Origin: Acidimicrobiales bacterium | Lineage (GTDB): Bacteria > Actinomycetota > Acidimicrobiia > Acidimicrobiales > SZUA-35 | Assembly (NCBI GenBank): GCA_028285495.1 | Contig: JANQPB010000042.1 | Span: 62,001 to 126,000 of the forward strand | Direction of reading: 5' to 3' | Length of the DNA: 64,000 nucleotides | Shown: piece after piece, positions 16,803-26,035 of the stretch | How positions within the stretch are numbered: the stretch's first letter is position 1 | Layout of the letters: the number at the start of each line of letters is the position of its first letter | The notes under the pieces: model-generated | Told to the model about the DNA's origin: nothing | Database searches by the model: none | What the model saw: the letters and a program-made list of their open reading frames with translations, nothing else | Translations under genes and position numbers: made by a program

Positions 16803-17357
16803 TCAGTCGCCCTTGACGTCGGTCCCGGAGTAGGGGGTCGGATCACCCGGCTGGGGGATCATCGGCCGGCTCCACGACAGGTAGCTGGACAGCTCCTCGG
16901 CCACCGCCCGCCAGGCCTCGGGGACCCAACCGTCGACGACGTGGAGGAAGCCGTCGGAGCGGATGTGGACCAGTGCCGGCAGCCGCTCGACACCGAGGGC
17001 GGTGACCGCCTCCCGGTCCGGGTCGGGGAAGGTCAGGAACCGCTCGGCCCACGGCCCGAGGAACTGGCGACAGCCGTCGTCGTCGGTCGTGGCCAGCCAC
17101 CCGACCCGCACGTCGGCGGGGGAGTAGTGGTCGAGGATCCGGCCCGCGGTCTCCAGGATCCAGGCGCTCTCGTGGGTGTAGGGATCGATCGCCACCAGGC
17201 ACATCGGGTAGGACGTGAGCCAGTCCCGAAGGGGGTACCCGTCGCCACGAAGCGAGTCGAGGACCAGATCTGGTGGAGCTACGGCCACGGGCGGCGAGAC
17301 TAGCGCAGAACGGTCGACAGTCGGAACCTGGGCTGCGAGAACGACGGAATTTGTCAT
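16803..17357 (-). CDS. Thioredoxin-fold-like hypothetical protein lacking CxxC
   Basis: 184 residues. A TTG directly precedes the ATG, but the AGGGGG ribosome site favours the ATG at 17357. The order (a beta strand CLVAIDPYTHESAWI, helix AGRILDHYSPADV, strand RVGWLATTDDDG, then RLPALVHIRSDGFLHVVDGWVPE with a cis-Pro-like LPAL) follows a thioredoxin fold. The CxxC position is occupied by non-cysteine residues, so redox activity is unlikely. Probably cotranscribed with malonyl-CoA decarboxylase. Role unknown. Confidence 0.7.
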   Translation of the reverse strand: MTNSVVLAAQVPTVDRSALVSPPVAVAPPDLVLDSLRGDGYPLRDWLTSYPMCLVAIDPYTHESAWILETAGRILDHYSPADVRVGWLATTDDDGCRQFLGPWAERFLTFPDPDREAVTALGVERLPALVHIRSDGFLHVVDGWVPEAWRAVAEELSSYLSWSRPMIPQPGDPTPYSGTDVKGD

Positions 17358-17506
17358 CAAACCCCCTGACGGTGTTTCGGCGGCGGGATGAGCCGCCGGT
17401 CGGGGCCTCCGGCCATCTACGATGAGGGTATCCCACCGCCGCTCTCCGGGGCTCCGCCGCCCCCGCCCGAGGGTCCGCCCGTTGCCGACCCGGAACGGAC
17501 GCCACC

Positions 17507-18373
17507 ATGACCTCGACCGACCTCGATCGCGCCCGCGCCGGCGACCCGGATGGGGGGCCGGCCGGTACGCCAGCCGGATCCGAGCCGACCACGACGGTGC
17601 TCGACCTCTACCGGATGGACTACCCGACCGCGGCCAGCGCCGTCGACATCTTCGCCGGCGACTGGTCGTCGATCCTGCCGGCCGAGACCGGCGTCGACAC
17701 CGGGGGGTTCGCCCCGCTGTTCACCGACGCCAGGATCGACTGGATGGTCGAGGCCCTCGGCGGCGTCGCCGGTCAACGCATCCTCGAGCTCGGTCCGCTG
17801 GAGGGCGGCCACACCTGGGCCCTCGAGGTCACGCACGGGGCCGACGAGATCGTGGCCGTCGAGGCCAATCAGCGGGCGTTCCTGCGGTGCCTGGTGGCCA
17901 AGGAGATCCTGCGGACGACCCGATCCCGCTTCCTGCTCGGCGACTTCAACCGGTACCTGGCCGAGTCGGGTGAGCGGTTCGACCTCGTCGTCGCCTGCGG
18001 GGTGCTCTACCACATGCAGGATCCCGCCAGGCACATCGCCCTGTGCTGCTCGGCGGCCGACACCGTCTTCGTGTGGACCCACCACTACGACGCGGAGCGG
18101 GTCCAGTCGAACCCGAACCTGGCCCGCAAGTTCGGCCAACCGGTCGAGGCGGTGACCGACGGGATCGCCTACACGCTCCATCGCCAGGACTACCTCGACG
18201 CACTCGGCTGGGGCGGCTTCTGCGGGGCCGGACGCCCGTCGGCCAACTGGCTCGACCTCGACGACATCAACACCCTCTTCGAGCACAACGGCTTCGCCAT
18301 CACCGAAACGGCCTTCGAGCACCCCGACCACGAGCACGGCCCGGCGATCGCGTTCCTGGCCCGCCGGCGCTGA
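17507..18373 (+). CDS. SAM-dependent methyltransferase (class I)
   Basis: 288 residues. Motif I appears as ILELGPLEGGHTWAL, followed by the acidic ribose-binding region IVAVEANQRAF and motif IV-like FDLVVACGVLYHMQDP. The N-terminus up to residue 30 is probably disordered. The acceptor substrate is unknown; the HMQDP segment recalls tRNA wobble-uridine carboxymethyl/methyl transferases, but that is weak. Followed by the eIF2B-like gene on the same strand. Confidence 0.85.
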   Translation: MTSTDLDRARAGDPDGGPAGTPAGSEPTTTVLDLYRMDYPTAASAVDIFAGDWSSILPAETGVDTGGFAPLFTDARIDWMVEALGGVAGQRILELGPLEGGHTWALEVTHGADEIVAVEANQRAFLRCLVAKEILRTTRSRFLLGDFNRYLAESGERFDLVVACGVLYHMQDPARHIALCCSAADTVFVWTHHYDAERVQSNPNLARKFGQPVEAVTDGIAYTLHRQDYLDALGWGGFCGAGRPSANWLDLDDINTLFEHNGFAITETAFEHPDHEHGPAIAFLARRR

Positions 18374-18446
18374 GGCGGCTCGGAGCTCCAACCGGACGGC
18401 CTCGACCGGTCGCGCCGCCCGACCCGCTGCTATACCGGAGACGGCC

Positions 18447-19247
18447 ATGCACCCAATCGAGCAACTCCGTTACGTGGCCCGGGCCAGCGGTGCCGACGCC
18501 GGGCTCCTCGTCGAGGAGGCGGCCTCGGCGCTGTCGGTCTTCGGGCGCGATCCGGCGGCCATGCTCACCGCATCCCGCCGGCTCCTCACCCGCCAGCCGG
18601 CCGTCGGCCCGCTGTGGTGGATGGCGGCCAGGATGGTCACGGCGGCCGACGCCAGGGGTGAGGCCCGCGCCGTCAGCCAGGAACTGCGCACCGACCGCAC
18701 CGGCCGCCACCTCGTCGACAACCTCCCCGACGGGGCCACGGTCGCCGTCGCCGGCTGGCCTGACCTGACGGTGGCGGCCCTGCCCCGCCGAGGGGACGTC
18801 GAGGTCCTGGTCGTCGACGTCGAGGGTCAGGGGCCGGCCGTCGTCCGCCGCCTCGAGCGCCACGACGTCATCGCCGAGGACGTCGATCCGGCCAAGGTCG
18901 CCGGCGTGGTCGAGGAAGCCGATCTGGTCGTCGTCGAGGCCGGCGCCGCCGGGGCCTCCGCCGCACTGGTCGACCTCGGCTCGGTTCCGCTGGCCGCCAC
19001 CGCCCGGGCCATCGGCAAGCCGGTCTGGCTGGTCGCCGGGGCGGGTCGGCGGGTCCTCGAGCGGTACTGGCAGGCGATCATCGAGCGAATCGATGAGCCG
19101 GACCAGCCCCGCTTCCTCGACCCGTTCGAGGTGCTCGGCCTCGGCCTGGTCGACCGGGTCGTGACCCCGGACGGCCCGATGCTGGTCGCCGAGCTGGCCG
19201 AGCCGGACATGCCCCTCGCCCCCGAGCTGCTCGTCGAGCTGGACTGA
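18447..19247 (+). CDS. eIF2B/MtnA-like (ISOCOT fold) protein
   Basis: 266 residues with GGAG before the ATG. The N-terminal helical region is followed by a Rossmann-like domain where DLVVVEAGAAGASAALVDLG and ATARAIGKPVWLVAGAGRR match the C-terminal domain of eIF2B alpha/beta/delta, methylthioribose-1-phosphate isomerase and ribose-1,5-bisphosphate isomerase. The catalytic Cys and Asp of the sugar isomerases are not evident, so this is more likely a non-isomerase member. Function unknown. Confidence 0.7.
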   Translation: MHPIEQLRYVARASGADAGLLVEEAASALSVFGRDPAAMLTASRRLLTRQPAVGPLWWMAARMVTAADARGEARAVSQELRTDRTGRHLVDNLPDGATVAVAGWPDLTVAALPRRGDVEVLVVDVEGQGPAVVRRLERHDVIAEDVDPAKVAGVVEEADLVVVEAGAAGASAALVDLGSVPLAATARAIGKPVWLVAGAGRRVLERYWQAIIERIDEPDQPRFLDPFEVLGLGLVDRVVTPDGPMLVAELAEPDMPLAPELLVELD

Positions 19248-19474
19248 CCCACCGCCGGTGCGGGCTCCCGGCTGCGAACCCCTCGGACGGCCCGCTCGAT
19301 CGCCCCGTGCCCGGGGCGCCCAGCCTGGTGCTCGCACCACAGCGAGGCCGCCGGTTGTCGTCGGATCGCAACATGGGTGGCGAAACCGCCTGGCCGGGCG
19401 GCGAATCGGTCGCACCGAGGCGCCGGCGGCGGGCCGACACGCCCGGATCGACCGCTCGGTGGCCCGCCCCGGAC

Positions 19475-19480
19475 TACGCT
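19475..19480 (+). promoter_or_regulatory. -10 element TACGCT of the DUF2510-like gene
   Basis: TACGCT lies exactly 6 nt before the ATG at 19487, consistent with a leaderless transcript. Confidence 0.55.
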
Positions 19481-19486
19481 GCCGGC

Positions 19487-19705
19487 ATGGGTCATACCAC
19501 CGAGGCCGCCCCCGGACGGGCGTCGACCGGAGCGGCTGCCGCCCGGGCAACCGACGTCGGGGACTCCTCAGCCGAGCACATGCGTCAGGCCCCGGCGGGC
19601 TGGTACTACGATCCGGCCGACGAGGCGATCTATCGCTTCTGGGACGGCGAGCGCTGGACCGAGCGGCTGTCCGACACGGTGACCACCGAGATCCCCCGGG
19701 CCTGA
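19487..19705 (+). CDS. Small DUF2510-like protein
   Basis: 72 residues. The C-terminal half AGWYYDPADEAIYRFWDGERW followed by TERL is the DUF2510 signature (GWYxDP ... RYWDGxxWT), a short module frequent in actinobacterial membrane or surface proteins. Here it stands alone with a disordered N-terminus and no membrane helix. The start was chosen over an upstream in-frame one because of the TACGCT hexamer 6 nt ahead. Confidence 0.8.
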   Translation: MGHTTEAAPGRASTGAAAARATDVGDSSAEHMRQAPAGWYYDPADEAIYRFWDGERWTERLSDTVTTEIPRA

Positions 19706-19751
19706 TCCGTCTCGTCCGGCGCCCCGGCCGAGGCCAAACGGCCCGGTCGGG

Positions 19752-20666
19752 CTACTCGAACGCGGCGAAGATCTCCTCGAACGCCTTCATCTGCCCGCCC
19801 GAGGTCGACGACGGCACCAGGATCGGGTTCGGGACCCCGGCGTCGAACCAGGCCTCGACGCCCTCCCTGACCTCACCGGCCGAACCGTAGAGCGTGCAGT
19901 CGGACAACCACCGGTCGGACATGGCCGCCTTGAGCGCGTCCTCGTCCTTGGCCGCCATCGCCTGCTCGACCGCGCCCATCTCCTCCTCGTAGCCGGCCTC
20001 CTTCCAGTAGTTCCGGTAGTTGGGGAGGGCGACGTAGCCGGCCAACGTGGCCCGGTTCCTGGCCGCACCGGCCTCGCGGTCGTCGTCGATGACCGTCGGG
20101 ATCATGTTGCCGACCCAGAAGCCGTCGGCCAACCGGTCGTCCGGCATCAGGCCGATCGAGTGGCCCATCCGCGACCGCGAGGCATTGGCCCAGACCGCGC
20201 CGTCGGCGACCTCGATCGACAGCGCGACCATCCTGTCCCGCAGCGCCGCCAGGGTGATCGGGGGCAGGCCGCCGGCCCGCTCGCCGGCCGAGCGCATCGA
20301 CTCGACGTAGTCCCGCATGTCCGAGAGCGGCTTGCCGACCTCGAAGCCCATACGGTCGTGCACCGGGCCGTGGGTGACGCCGAGCCCGAGGCGGAACCGG
20401 CCGCCGGACACCTCGTTGATGTAGGCCGCCGTGCCCGCCAGCGCCGCCGGATGCTGGAAGTAGATCGGCTGGATCGCGGTGCCGAACTCGATGCGCTCGG
20501 TCACGTTGGCGATCGACAGGCACAGCGACATCACGTCGCCGAGGCTCGGGCCGTAGATCCCGCTGAAACCGCGACGCTCGATCTCGGTGGCCAGCTCGAT
20601 CGTCCGCTGCCGTCGGCCGGGCACGGCGGCCAGGGACAGCGCGGGCATGGCGGCATCGGCGCTCAT
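19752..20666 (-). CDS. LLM-class (luciferase-like) F420-dependent oxidoreductase
   Basis: 304 residues forming the TIM-barrel of bacterial luciferase-like flavin/F420 enzymes: ELATEIERRGFSGIYGPS at the N-terminus, TAIQPIYFQHPAALAGTAAY, GGRFRLGLGVTHGP and later ADGAVWANASR. AAGGAG precedes the ATG. Such enzymes reduce or oxidise diverse small molecules in actinobacteria; the substrate is unknown. Confidence 0.88.
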   Translation of the reverse strand: MSADAAMPALSLAAVPGRRQRTIELATEIERRGFSGIYGPSLGDVMSLCLSIANVTERIEFGTAIQPIYFQHPAALAGTAAYINEVSGGRFRLGLGVTHGPVHDRMGFEVGKPLSDMRDYVESMRSAGERAGGLPPITLAALRDRMVALSIEVADGAVWANASRSRMGHSIGLMPDDRLADGFWVGNMIPTVIDDDREAGAARNRATLAGYVALPNYRNYWKEAGYEEEMGAVEQAMAAKDEDALKAAMSDRWLSDCTLYGSAGEVREGVEAWFDAGVPNPILVPSSTSGGQMKAFEEIFAAFE

Positions 20667-20840
20667 GGGTTCGCTCCTTCCGGCGACGGGCCGGTCGGCC
20701 GGGTCGCTGCGGCAACGCTAGCCCCGCCGCTCGGGGCCGGCCACGTGGCGACCGCCGGCCGGGCCGAGGCCCTCCACCAGGCGAGGCGCGGATCGGCCAC
20801 GATGGCTTGACGGGCCCCGGCCCCGGCCGACAGGCACGGG

Positions 20841-21500
20841 GTGTTCGACCTGCCGGTGTCGTCTCGACGGCCACCCGCCTCGGTCCCCCGTCGACGTGTC
20901 GCCGGGGGAGGTCAGCGCGGCGCATCGCTGGTCGAGGGGGCGATCGTCGCCCCGGCGTTCTTCCTGTTCGTGCTGTCGATCGTCGAGCTCGGGCTCCTGG
21001 CCCACCACGAGCTGGCCACCGCCAACGCCTCCCGCCAGGGGGCGCGGGCGGCCGCCGTGTTCGACACCGAGCTCCGGGCCGATCACGAGATCCTGCAGGC
21101 GGTGGTGGCCGGGGCGGCGAGCGTCGGGCCGAACCCCATCGAGTTCGTGGTGGTGTACCGCATCGCCGAGGTCGGCCAGGCGATGAACCCGACCTGTCTC
21201 GTCCGCTCGGTCGACGTCGGCGAGGACCCGGACCGGCCGTGCAACCGCTACGCCGGCCCCGATCTGAGCGCCGACGTCTACGAGGCCGACGGGGTCACGC
21301 TCACCGGCGCCTTCGGCTGCGGCGCCTCCGCCCTCGACCGCTACTGGTGCCCGCAGGACCGCATCACGACCCTGTCGGGCCCGCTCGACCTGGTCGGCGT
21401 CCACGTCGAGACCGACCATCGGTTCCTGACCGGCCTGTTCGGAACCAACCGGGCGCTCGCCGACGCTACCGTCGTCCAGATCGAACCGGACGACCTGTGA
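20841..21500 (+). CDS. TadE-like pseudopilin 1
   Basis: 219 residues from a GTG. After a basic N-terminus comes RGASLVEGAIVAPAFFLFVL, the TadE-type segment with the E in the hydrophobic stretch that is used in membrane insertion and pseudopilin processing. The exported remainder has paired cysteines (NPTC, RPCNR, FGCG, WCPQD) that may form disulfides. First gene of a TadE-TadE-TadG operon; overlaps the next gene as GTGA. It should act in assembly of Flp-type pili or a related secretion device, though no tadA/B/C lies here. Confidence 0.85.
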   Translation: MFDLPVSSRRPPASVPRRRVAGGGQRGASLVEGAIVAPAFFLFVLSIVELGLLAHHELATANASRQGARAAAVFDTELRADHEILQAVVAGAASVGPNPIEFVVVYRIAEVGQAMNPTCLVRSVDVGEDPDRPCNRYAGPDLSADVYEADGVTLTGAFGCGASALDRYWCPQDRITTLSGPLDLVGVHVETDHRFLTGLFGTNRALADATVVQIEPDDL

Positions 21501-22150
21501 TCGGCCGAGGGCCGACGGGCGGGGACGGGGTCGGTCGCCGACGGCGACCGCTTGGCGGTGAGCGGGGAGCCTCCATCGTCGAGCTGGCGCTGATCGCCCC
21601 GGTGCTCATCATGCTGGCCATCGGCGCCGTCGAGGTCGGCATCGCCTGGACCCGGGCCCAGGCCGTCGTCCAGGCGACGGCGACGGGGGCCAGGACCGCG
21701 ACGCAGTCCGGGGTCGCGGTCCAGGCCGACCATGCTGCGCTCCGCAGCATCAAGGCCGGACTCGGCGACGACTGGGCCGCCATCCAGCGGGTCGTGGTCT
21801 ACGAGGCCCAGAGCACGGGCAGCGGTGAGCCGCCCGCCGCCTGCATCGCCACCGGGGTCACGACGGGGCCGAGCGGGACGAACTGCAACGTCTACACCGG
21901 GGCCGATCTGGCCGAGATCGACGACGGCGACGGCACCGACGACGAGCACTTCGCCGACGGCCAGGACTGCGGTTCGGGCCGCTCGGCCAACTGGTGCCCG
22001 AGCGATCGCGACGCCGACCTCCGCACCGCCCAGTGGCTCGGCGTCTGGGTCGAGTACGAGCAGTCCTGGCTGAGCGGGGCCATCCCCTTCGTCGGCGAGT
22101 TCACCATCGTCGAGCGCACGGTCATGCGGCTCGAACCGAGGGCCGTGTGA
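21497..22150 (+). CDS. TadE-like pseudopilin 2
   Basis: 217 residues from the GTG that overlaps the upstream stop. ERGASIVELALIAPVLIMLA is a typical TadE signal/transmembrane segment. The outer part resembles the first TadE in layout, ending with an extracellular WCPSD segment and a final VGEFTIVERTVMRLEP strand. The two TadE genes are paralogues, suggesting a heteromeric pseudopilin pair. The stop overlaps the next ATG (TGATG). Confidence 0.87.
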   Translation: MIGRGPTGGDGVGRRRRPLGGERGASIVELALIAPVLIMLAIGAVEVGIAWTRAQAVVQATATGARTATQSGVAVQADHAALRSIKAGLGDDWAAIQRVVVYEAQSTGSGEPPAACIATGVTTGPSGTNCNVYTGADLAEIDDGDGTDDEHFADGQDCGSGRSANWCPSDRDADLRTAQWLGVWVEYEQSWLSGAIPFVGEFTIVERTVMRLEPRAV

Positions 22151-23721
22151 TGGCGCGCCCGGTCGACCGCCCGATCGCCGCTGAGGGCAACGAGGTCCGC
22201 GCCGGCGGTGAGGGCGGCTACGTGATGGTCACCTCGCTGCTGCTGCTGGTACCGCTCGTCGCGTTCGCCGCCCTCGTCGTCGACGTCGGTGCCTGGTACG
22301 TCGAGGGCCAGCGGGCCCAGCGGGCGGCCGATGCCGGGGCGCTGGCCGGCGTCGTGTGGCTGCCCGACGAGTCCACCGCAGCCGACACGGCCATGGCCAC
22401 CGTACGCCTCAACGGCTACCCGTCGGCATCGGTGGTGTCGACCAAGGCCGAGTTCGACAGCGCCCCGTCCGGCGGCCCGCCGGTCGTGCTCATCGAGCCG
22501 ACCGACGACAACGAGATGCGGGTGGCGGTCAAGTCGAGGGGCGACAGCTTCCTCGGGCGGGTGCTCGGCGTCGACAACGTCGCCATCGGCCGGTCCGGCA
22601 GCTCCCGCTACGTTCGCCCGCTGACGATGGGCAACCCGGACTCGTCGCTCGGGGGCGGCGTCGACGCCCCCGAGCCGGACAACTACTGGCTCAACATCCT
22701 CCCCGAGACCAGCAACCGGAACGCCGGTGACCTGGTCAGCTCGATCAACGGCGCCACCGGTCCCAACCCGAACCACGACGCCCGCGGCTACCTGTTCGTC
22801 GTCGACGTCCCCCCGTCGGCGGCGGGGACGAACCGCTATCTCCAGGTCCGCAGCTCCTGCTACACCCAGAACACCGGGTCGGCCGATCTCTCGCTGTACG
22901 CCCCGGACGACACCGCGGCCAGCGACTACGACAACGTGACCCCGAGCAACCTCGTCGTCTCCCGGACGATCAGCCGGACCGACAACCCGTCGCCGTGCGA
23001 CTGGAGCACGGCCGCCGACTCGGCGGCGTGGCAGACGATCCACGACGTCGGGGCCGAGGCCGGGCGCTGGGTGCTGCAGGCCGGCCACAACGGGACCGGC
23101 GGCCGGGTCCTGTACTCGCTCCGGGTGGTCGACACGGCCGGGGCCTCGTGCGTCGCCACCGACCCCGGCTGCGTCACCGTTGCCGCCCTCAACTGGCTCG
23201 GCGGCTTCACCCAGAGCGACATGTTCGACGACGACGACGACGATGACGACGACGGCGGCGGCGACACGGACACCGAGCTGTTCCTGGCCGAGATCGGCGA
23301 GGACTACGCCGGCAACATCCTCGAGATCCTCCTGTTCGACCCCGCAGACGGCATCGACGCGGTCAAGGTCAAGGACGCCCACGACGAGTTCGTCGACTTC
23401 ACGTGGGACACGATCGACGTCGACTTCCACGGCTACGACGGGGGCGGCTTCTACACCGCGGACGCCGGACCGTTCGACCAGTCGTGCGGGGGCCACTCGG
23501 CGGTCACGTCGCCGATCGGTGGCGCCTGCGACCCGAGCCAGCCCGAGCGGAACTGGTTCCAGGACCGGACCGTCCGCATCCGGGTGCCGGTCTCGCTCGA
23601 CCCGTGCGACGGGAGCTGGTGCTGGTGGAAGCTCGTCTACATCAACGACGGCGACGACACCAACGAGACGATCACGTTCCGGGCCTCCGTCATCGGCGAC
23701 CCGGTCCGGCTGACCCGCTGA
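22150..23721 (+). CDS. TadG-like exported protein with an Asp9 tract
   Basis: 523 residues. N-terminal GGYVMVTSLLLLVPLVAFAAL is a TadG/TadE-like signal-anchor, followed by DVGAWYVEGQRAQRAADAGAL, the conserved segment of putative Flp-pilus-assembly TadG proteins. The large outer part contains a jelly-roll-like region and a run of nine Asp (about 23226-23252) then GGGD, which could bind calcium. The last third is Cys-paired (CGG, GACD, DPCDGSWCWWK). Together with the two TadE proteins it likely forms a surface appendage base or adhesin. Confidence 0.82.
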   Translation: MARPVDRPIAAEGNEVRAGGEGGYVMVTSLLLLVPLVAFAALVVDVGAWYVEGQRAQRAADAGALAGVVWLPDESTAADTAMATVRLNGYPSASVVSTKAEFDSAPSGGPPVVLIEPTDDNEMRVAVKSRGDSFLGRVLGVDNVAIGRSGSSRYVRPLTMGNPDSSLGGGVDAPEPDNYWLNILPETSNRNAGDLVSSINGATGPNPNHDARGYLFVVDVPPSAAGTNRYLQVRSSCYTQNTGSADLSLYAPDDTAASDYDNVTPSNLVVSRTISRTDNPSPCDWSTAADSAAWQTIHDVGAEAGRWVLQAGHNGTGGRVLYSLRVVDTAGASCVATDPGCVTVAALNWLGGFTQSDMFDDDDDDDDDGGGDTDTELFLAEIGEDYAGNILEILLFDPADGIDAVKVKDAHDEFVDFTWDTIDVDFHGYDGGGFYTADAGPFDQSCGGHSAVTSPIGGACDPSQPERNWFQDRTVRIRVPVSLDPCDGSWCWWKLVYINDGDDTNETITFRASVIGDPVRLTR

Positions 23722-23749
23722 TGCCCGGCGCCGGGTCCTCCGGCGACGG

Positions 23750-25402
23750 CTACCCGTCGACCGCGTTGACGAGCGAGCGTGCGATCACCTTCAGGCACAG
23801 CGTCTCGTCCGCTCCCTCGAAGATGCTGAGCACACGGGCGTCGACGAAGTAGCGGCTGACCGGGTACTCCTCGGCGTAGCCCATGCCCCCGTGGATCTGC
23901 ATCGCCTCCCGGGTCACCCACTCGGCCGCCTTGCAGACGTAGGCCTTGATCATCGAAGCCTCCATCTTCCCCTCGCCCTTGGCCATCTGTCGGCCGACGG
24001 AGTAGGCGAACTGGCGTGAGGCCTGGATCAGGGCGGCCATGCGGGTCAGCTTGGCCCTGGTCAGCTCGTAGTCGCCGATCGGCTGGCCGAACACCACCCG
24101 GTCGGTCGCGTAGGCGCAGGCGGCGTCGTAGGCGGCCTGCATGACGCCGATGGCCCTGGCCGCGGTCTGGAGCCGGCCGTTCTCGAAGCCGGCCATCTGG
24201 TAGTAGAAGCCGCGGCCCTGGCCGTCGTCCTCGCCGATCAGGTGGTCGGCCGGCACGTGGTAGTCGTCGAACGCCAGCTCGTAGGAGTGCATGCCCCGGT
24301 AGCCGAGGGTGTCGATCGGTCGGCCCTCCAGCGTGCCCCCGCCCGGCTGGGCGAGCTCGAAGCCCTCGCCGTCGCCCCGCTCCTTCGGCACGATCAGGAT
24401 CGACAGCCCCCGGTGGCCCTTCGAGCGGTCGGGGTCGGTGCGGGCGATCAGCATGAGGATGTCGGCCCTGGCCGCAAACGTGCACCACGTCTTGACGCCG
24501 TTGACCAGCCAGCCGGCGCCGGCCGGGTGGTCGGCCGGGGCCGGGGTCGCCGAGACCTTGACCCCGGCGACGTCGGAGCCGTAGTCGGGCTCGGTGACGG
24601 CGACGGCGGCCATGATCTCACCGGACGCCAGGCGGGGCAGCCAGTGCCGCTTCTGCTCCTCGGTGCCCCCGGCCTCGAGGGCCCGGGCCAGGATCTCGGG
24701 CCGGGTGATCAGCGAGCCGGCGGCCCCGAGCGAGGCCTTGGACAGCTCCTCGGTGGCGATGACCATGCCGTAGAAGTCGGACTCGCCGCCCGTGGCGAAG
24801 CCCCCGTACTCCTCGGGGATCGACAGCCCGAACAACCCCATCTCACCCAGCCCCGCAATCAGCTCTTCGGGGATGTCGGTGTTGTGGCGGTGGATGTGCT
24901 CGGCCACCGGGGCCACCCGGTCGGTGGCGAACCGGCGGAAGGTGTCCTCGACCAGTTCGAACTCGTCGTCGAGATGGCGTCGGCCGGCCTCGAAGGCCAT
25001 GGCCGACAGCACCGCCGGGTCGCGCCAGGTCGAGACGAACGCGCTCGTCTCGGCGAGCGCCTCGGGTCCGATGCCCCACAGGGCGTCGCGGCCCCACAGC
25101 CTGGCCCCGAGCTCGGCCACGACGTCGGCGACGAACACGCAGGTCAGCGCCCCCTCGACCGCGCCCTTTGCCCCGTAGTCCAGGGTGGCCCGCGCCGTCT
25201 CGACGGCGGCCGCGGCGTGGGCCACGTCGTAGGCCAGCACCTGGTCGGCGTCGACCGAGCTGGTCTCGGCCAGCTTCCTGGTGGCGGTCCGCACCACCCG
25301 GTCGGCGGCCTCGATGGCGGCGGCCGCAGCCTGGAGGTCGGGCTCGGGCCCCGGCACCATGGCGTCGGCCGATGAGGCCGCACCCGTCTCTGATGGCGTC
25401 AT
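23750..25402 (-). CDS. Acyl-CoA dehydrogenase, probable (2S)-methylsuccinyl-CoA dehydrogenase
   Basis: 550 residues, about 150 more than a normal acyl-CoA dehydrogenase; the extra N-terminal helical domain (about 20-140) and total length match (2S)-methylsuccinyl-CoA dehydrogenase of the ethylmalonyl-CoA pathway. The catalytic core is complete: FAD/substrate segments GLFGLSIPEEYGG, VTEPDYGSDVAG, GVKTWCTFAARAD, and the C-terminal AMQIHGGMGYAEEYPVSRYF. The divergent MaoC gene at 25517 resembles the mesaconyl-CoA hydratase of the same pathway, which supports the call. A TATTCT hexamer 8 nt before the ATG suggests a near-leaderless transcript. A generic branched-chain acyl-CoA dehydrogenase is the alternative. 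Confidence 0.8.
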   Translation of the reverse strand: MTPSETGAASSADAMVPGPEPDLQAAAAAIEAADRVVRTATRKLAETSSVDADQVLAYDVAHAAAAVETARATLDYGAKGAVEGALTCVFVADVVAELGARLWGRDALWGIGPEALAETSAFVSTWRDPAVLSAMAFEAGRRHLDDEFELVEDTFRRFATDRVAPVAEHIHRHNTDIPEELIAGLGEMGLFGLSIPEEYGGFATGGESDFYGMVIATEELSKASLGAAGSLITRPEILARALEAGGTEEQKRHWLPRLASGEIMAAVAVTEPDYGSDVAGVKVSATPAPADHPAGAGWLVNGVKTWCTFAARADILMLIARTDPDRSKGHRGLSILIVPKERGDGEGFELAQPGGGTLEGRPIDTLGYRGMHSYELAFDDYHVPADHLIGEDDGQGRGFYYQMAGFENGRLQTAARAIGVMQAAYDAACAYATDRVVFGQPIGDYELTRAKLTRMAALIQASRQFAYSVGRQMAKGEGKMEASMIKAYVCKAAEWVTREAMQIHGGMGYAEEYPVSRYFVDARVLSIFEGADETLCLKVIARSLVNAVDG

Positions 25403-25516
25403 GGGTTCCGAGAATAGGGCCGGCTGCCTGCCCGCTCACATCCGGCGGATCAGGTTGCGGCCCGTTTCCAGGCACGGCGAGGGCCCGCGCTACAGTCCTC
25501 GCCCAGGAGGTGCCGC

Positions 25517-26035
25517 ATGGCCGTACACGAACGTCCCTTCGGTCGCTATCTCGAGGACTTCGAGCCGGGCGACGTCTACCGCCACTGGCCCGGCAAGACG
25601 ATCACCGAGGCCGACGACCACCTGTTCTGCATGATCACGATGAACCACCACCCGTTGCACACCAACATGTGGTTCGCCGAGAACGAGACCGTGCACGGCA
25701 AGAACGTCGTCGTCGGCAACCTCGTGTACTCGCTCGTCCTCGGGATGAGCGTGCCGGACGTGTCCGGGGCGGCGATCGCCAACCTCGAGATCGAGACCCT
25801 CCGGCACTCCAAGCCGACCTTCCACGGCGACACGATCTACGCCGAGACCAGGGTCCTGTCGAAGCGCGAGTCCTCGAAGGGCGACCGGGGGATCGTCGAG
25901 GTCGAGACCAAGGGCATCAACCAGCGGGGCGAGGAGGTCTGCTACTTCAAGCGAAAGGCCCTGGTCTGGAAGCGGGACGCCGGACCGCCACGCAAGCGGC
26001 CCTACGGCGACGAGATCTGGGCCGACGAGTCCTGA
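25517..26035 (+). CDS. MaoC-family hydratase, mesaconyl-CoA hydratase-like
   Basis: 172 residues with AGGAGG before the ATG and a TACAGT -10 candidate (25491-25496). Single hot-dog domain; RHWPGKTITEADDHLFCMIT, NHHPLHTN and GKNVVVGNLVYSLVLGMSV match the MaoC proteins encoded in actinobacterial ethylmalonyl-CoA pathway clusters (Streptomyces). It would hydrate mesaconyl-CoA to beta-methylmalyl-CoA. Divergent from the methylsuccinyl-CoA dehydrogenase-like gene, the preceding step of the pathway. Overlaps mutY by 4 nt. Confidence 0.85.
   Translation: MAVHERPFGRYLEDFEPGDVYRHWPGKTITEADDHLFCMITMNHHPLHTNMWFAENETVHGKNVVVGNLVYSLVLGMSVPDVSGAAIANLEIETLRHSKPTFHGDTIYAETRVLSKRESSKGDRGIVEVETKGINQRGEEVCYFKRKALVWKRDAGPPRKRPYGDEIWADES

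Noticed and set aside
15234..17303. 689-residue plus-strand frame
   Set aside because: It is antisense to malonyl-CoA decarboxylase and the thioredoxin-like gene, with shadow composition.
16803..17357. A third selenoprotein or active thioredoxin
   Set aside because: No in-frame TGA and no CxxC; only a single Cys in an unsuitable position.
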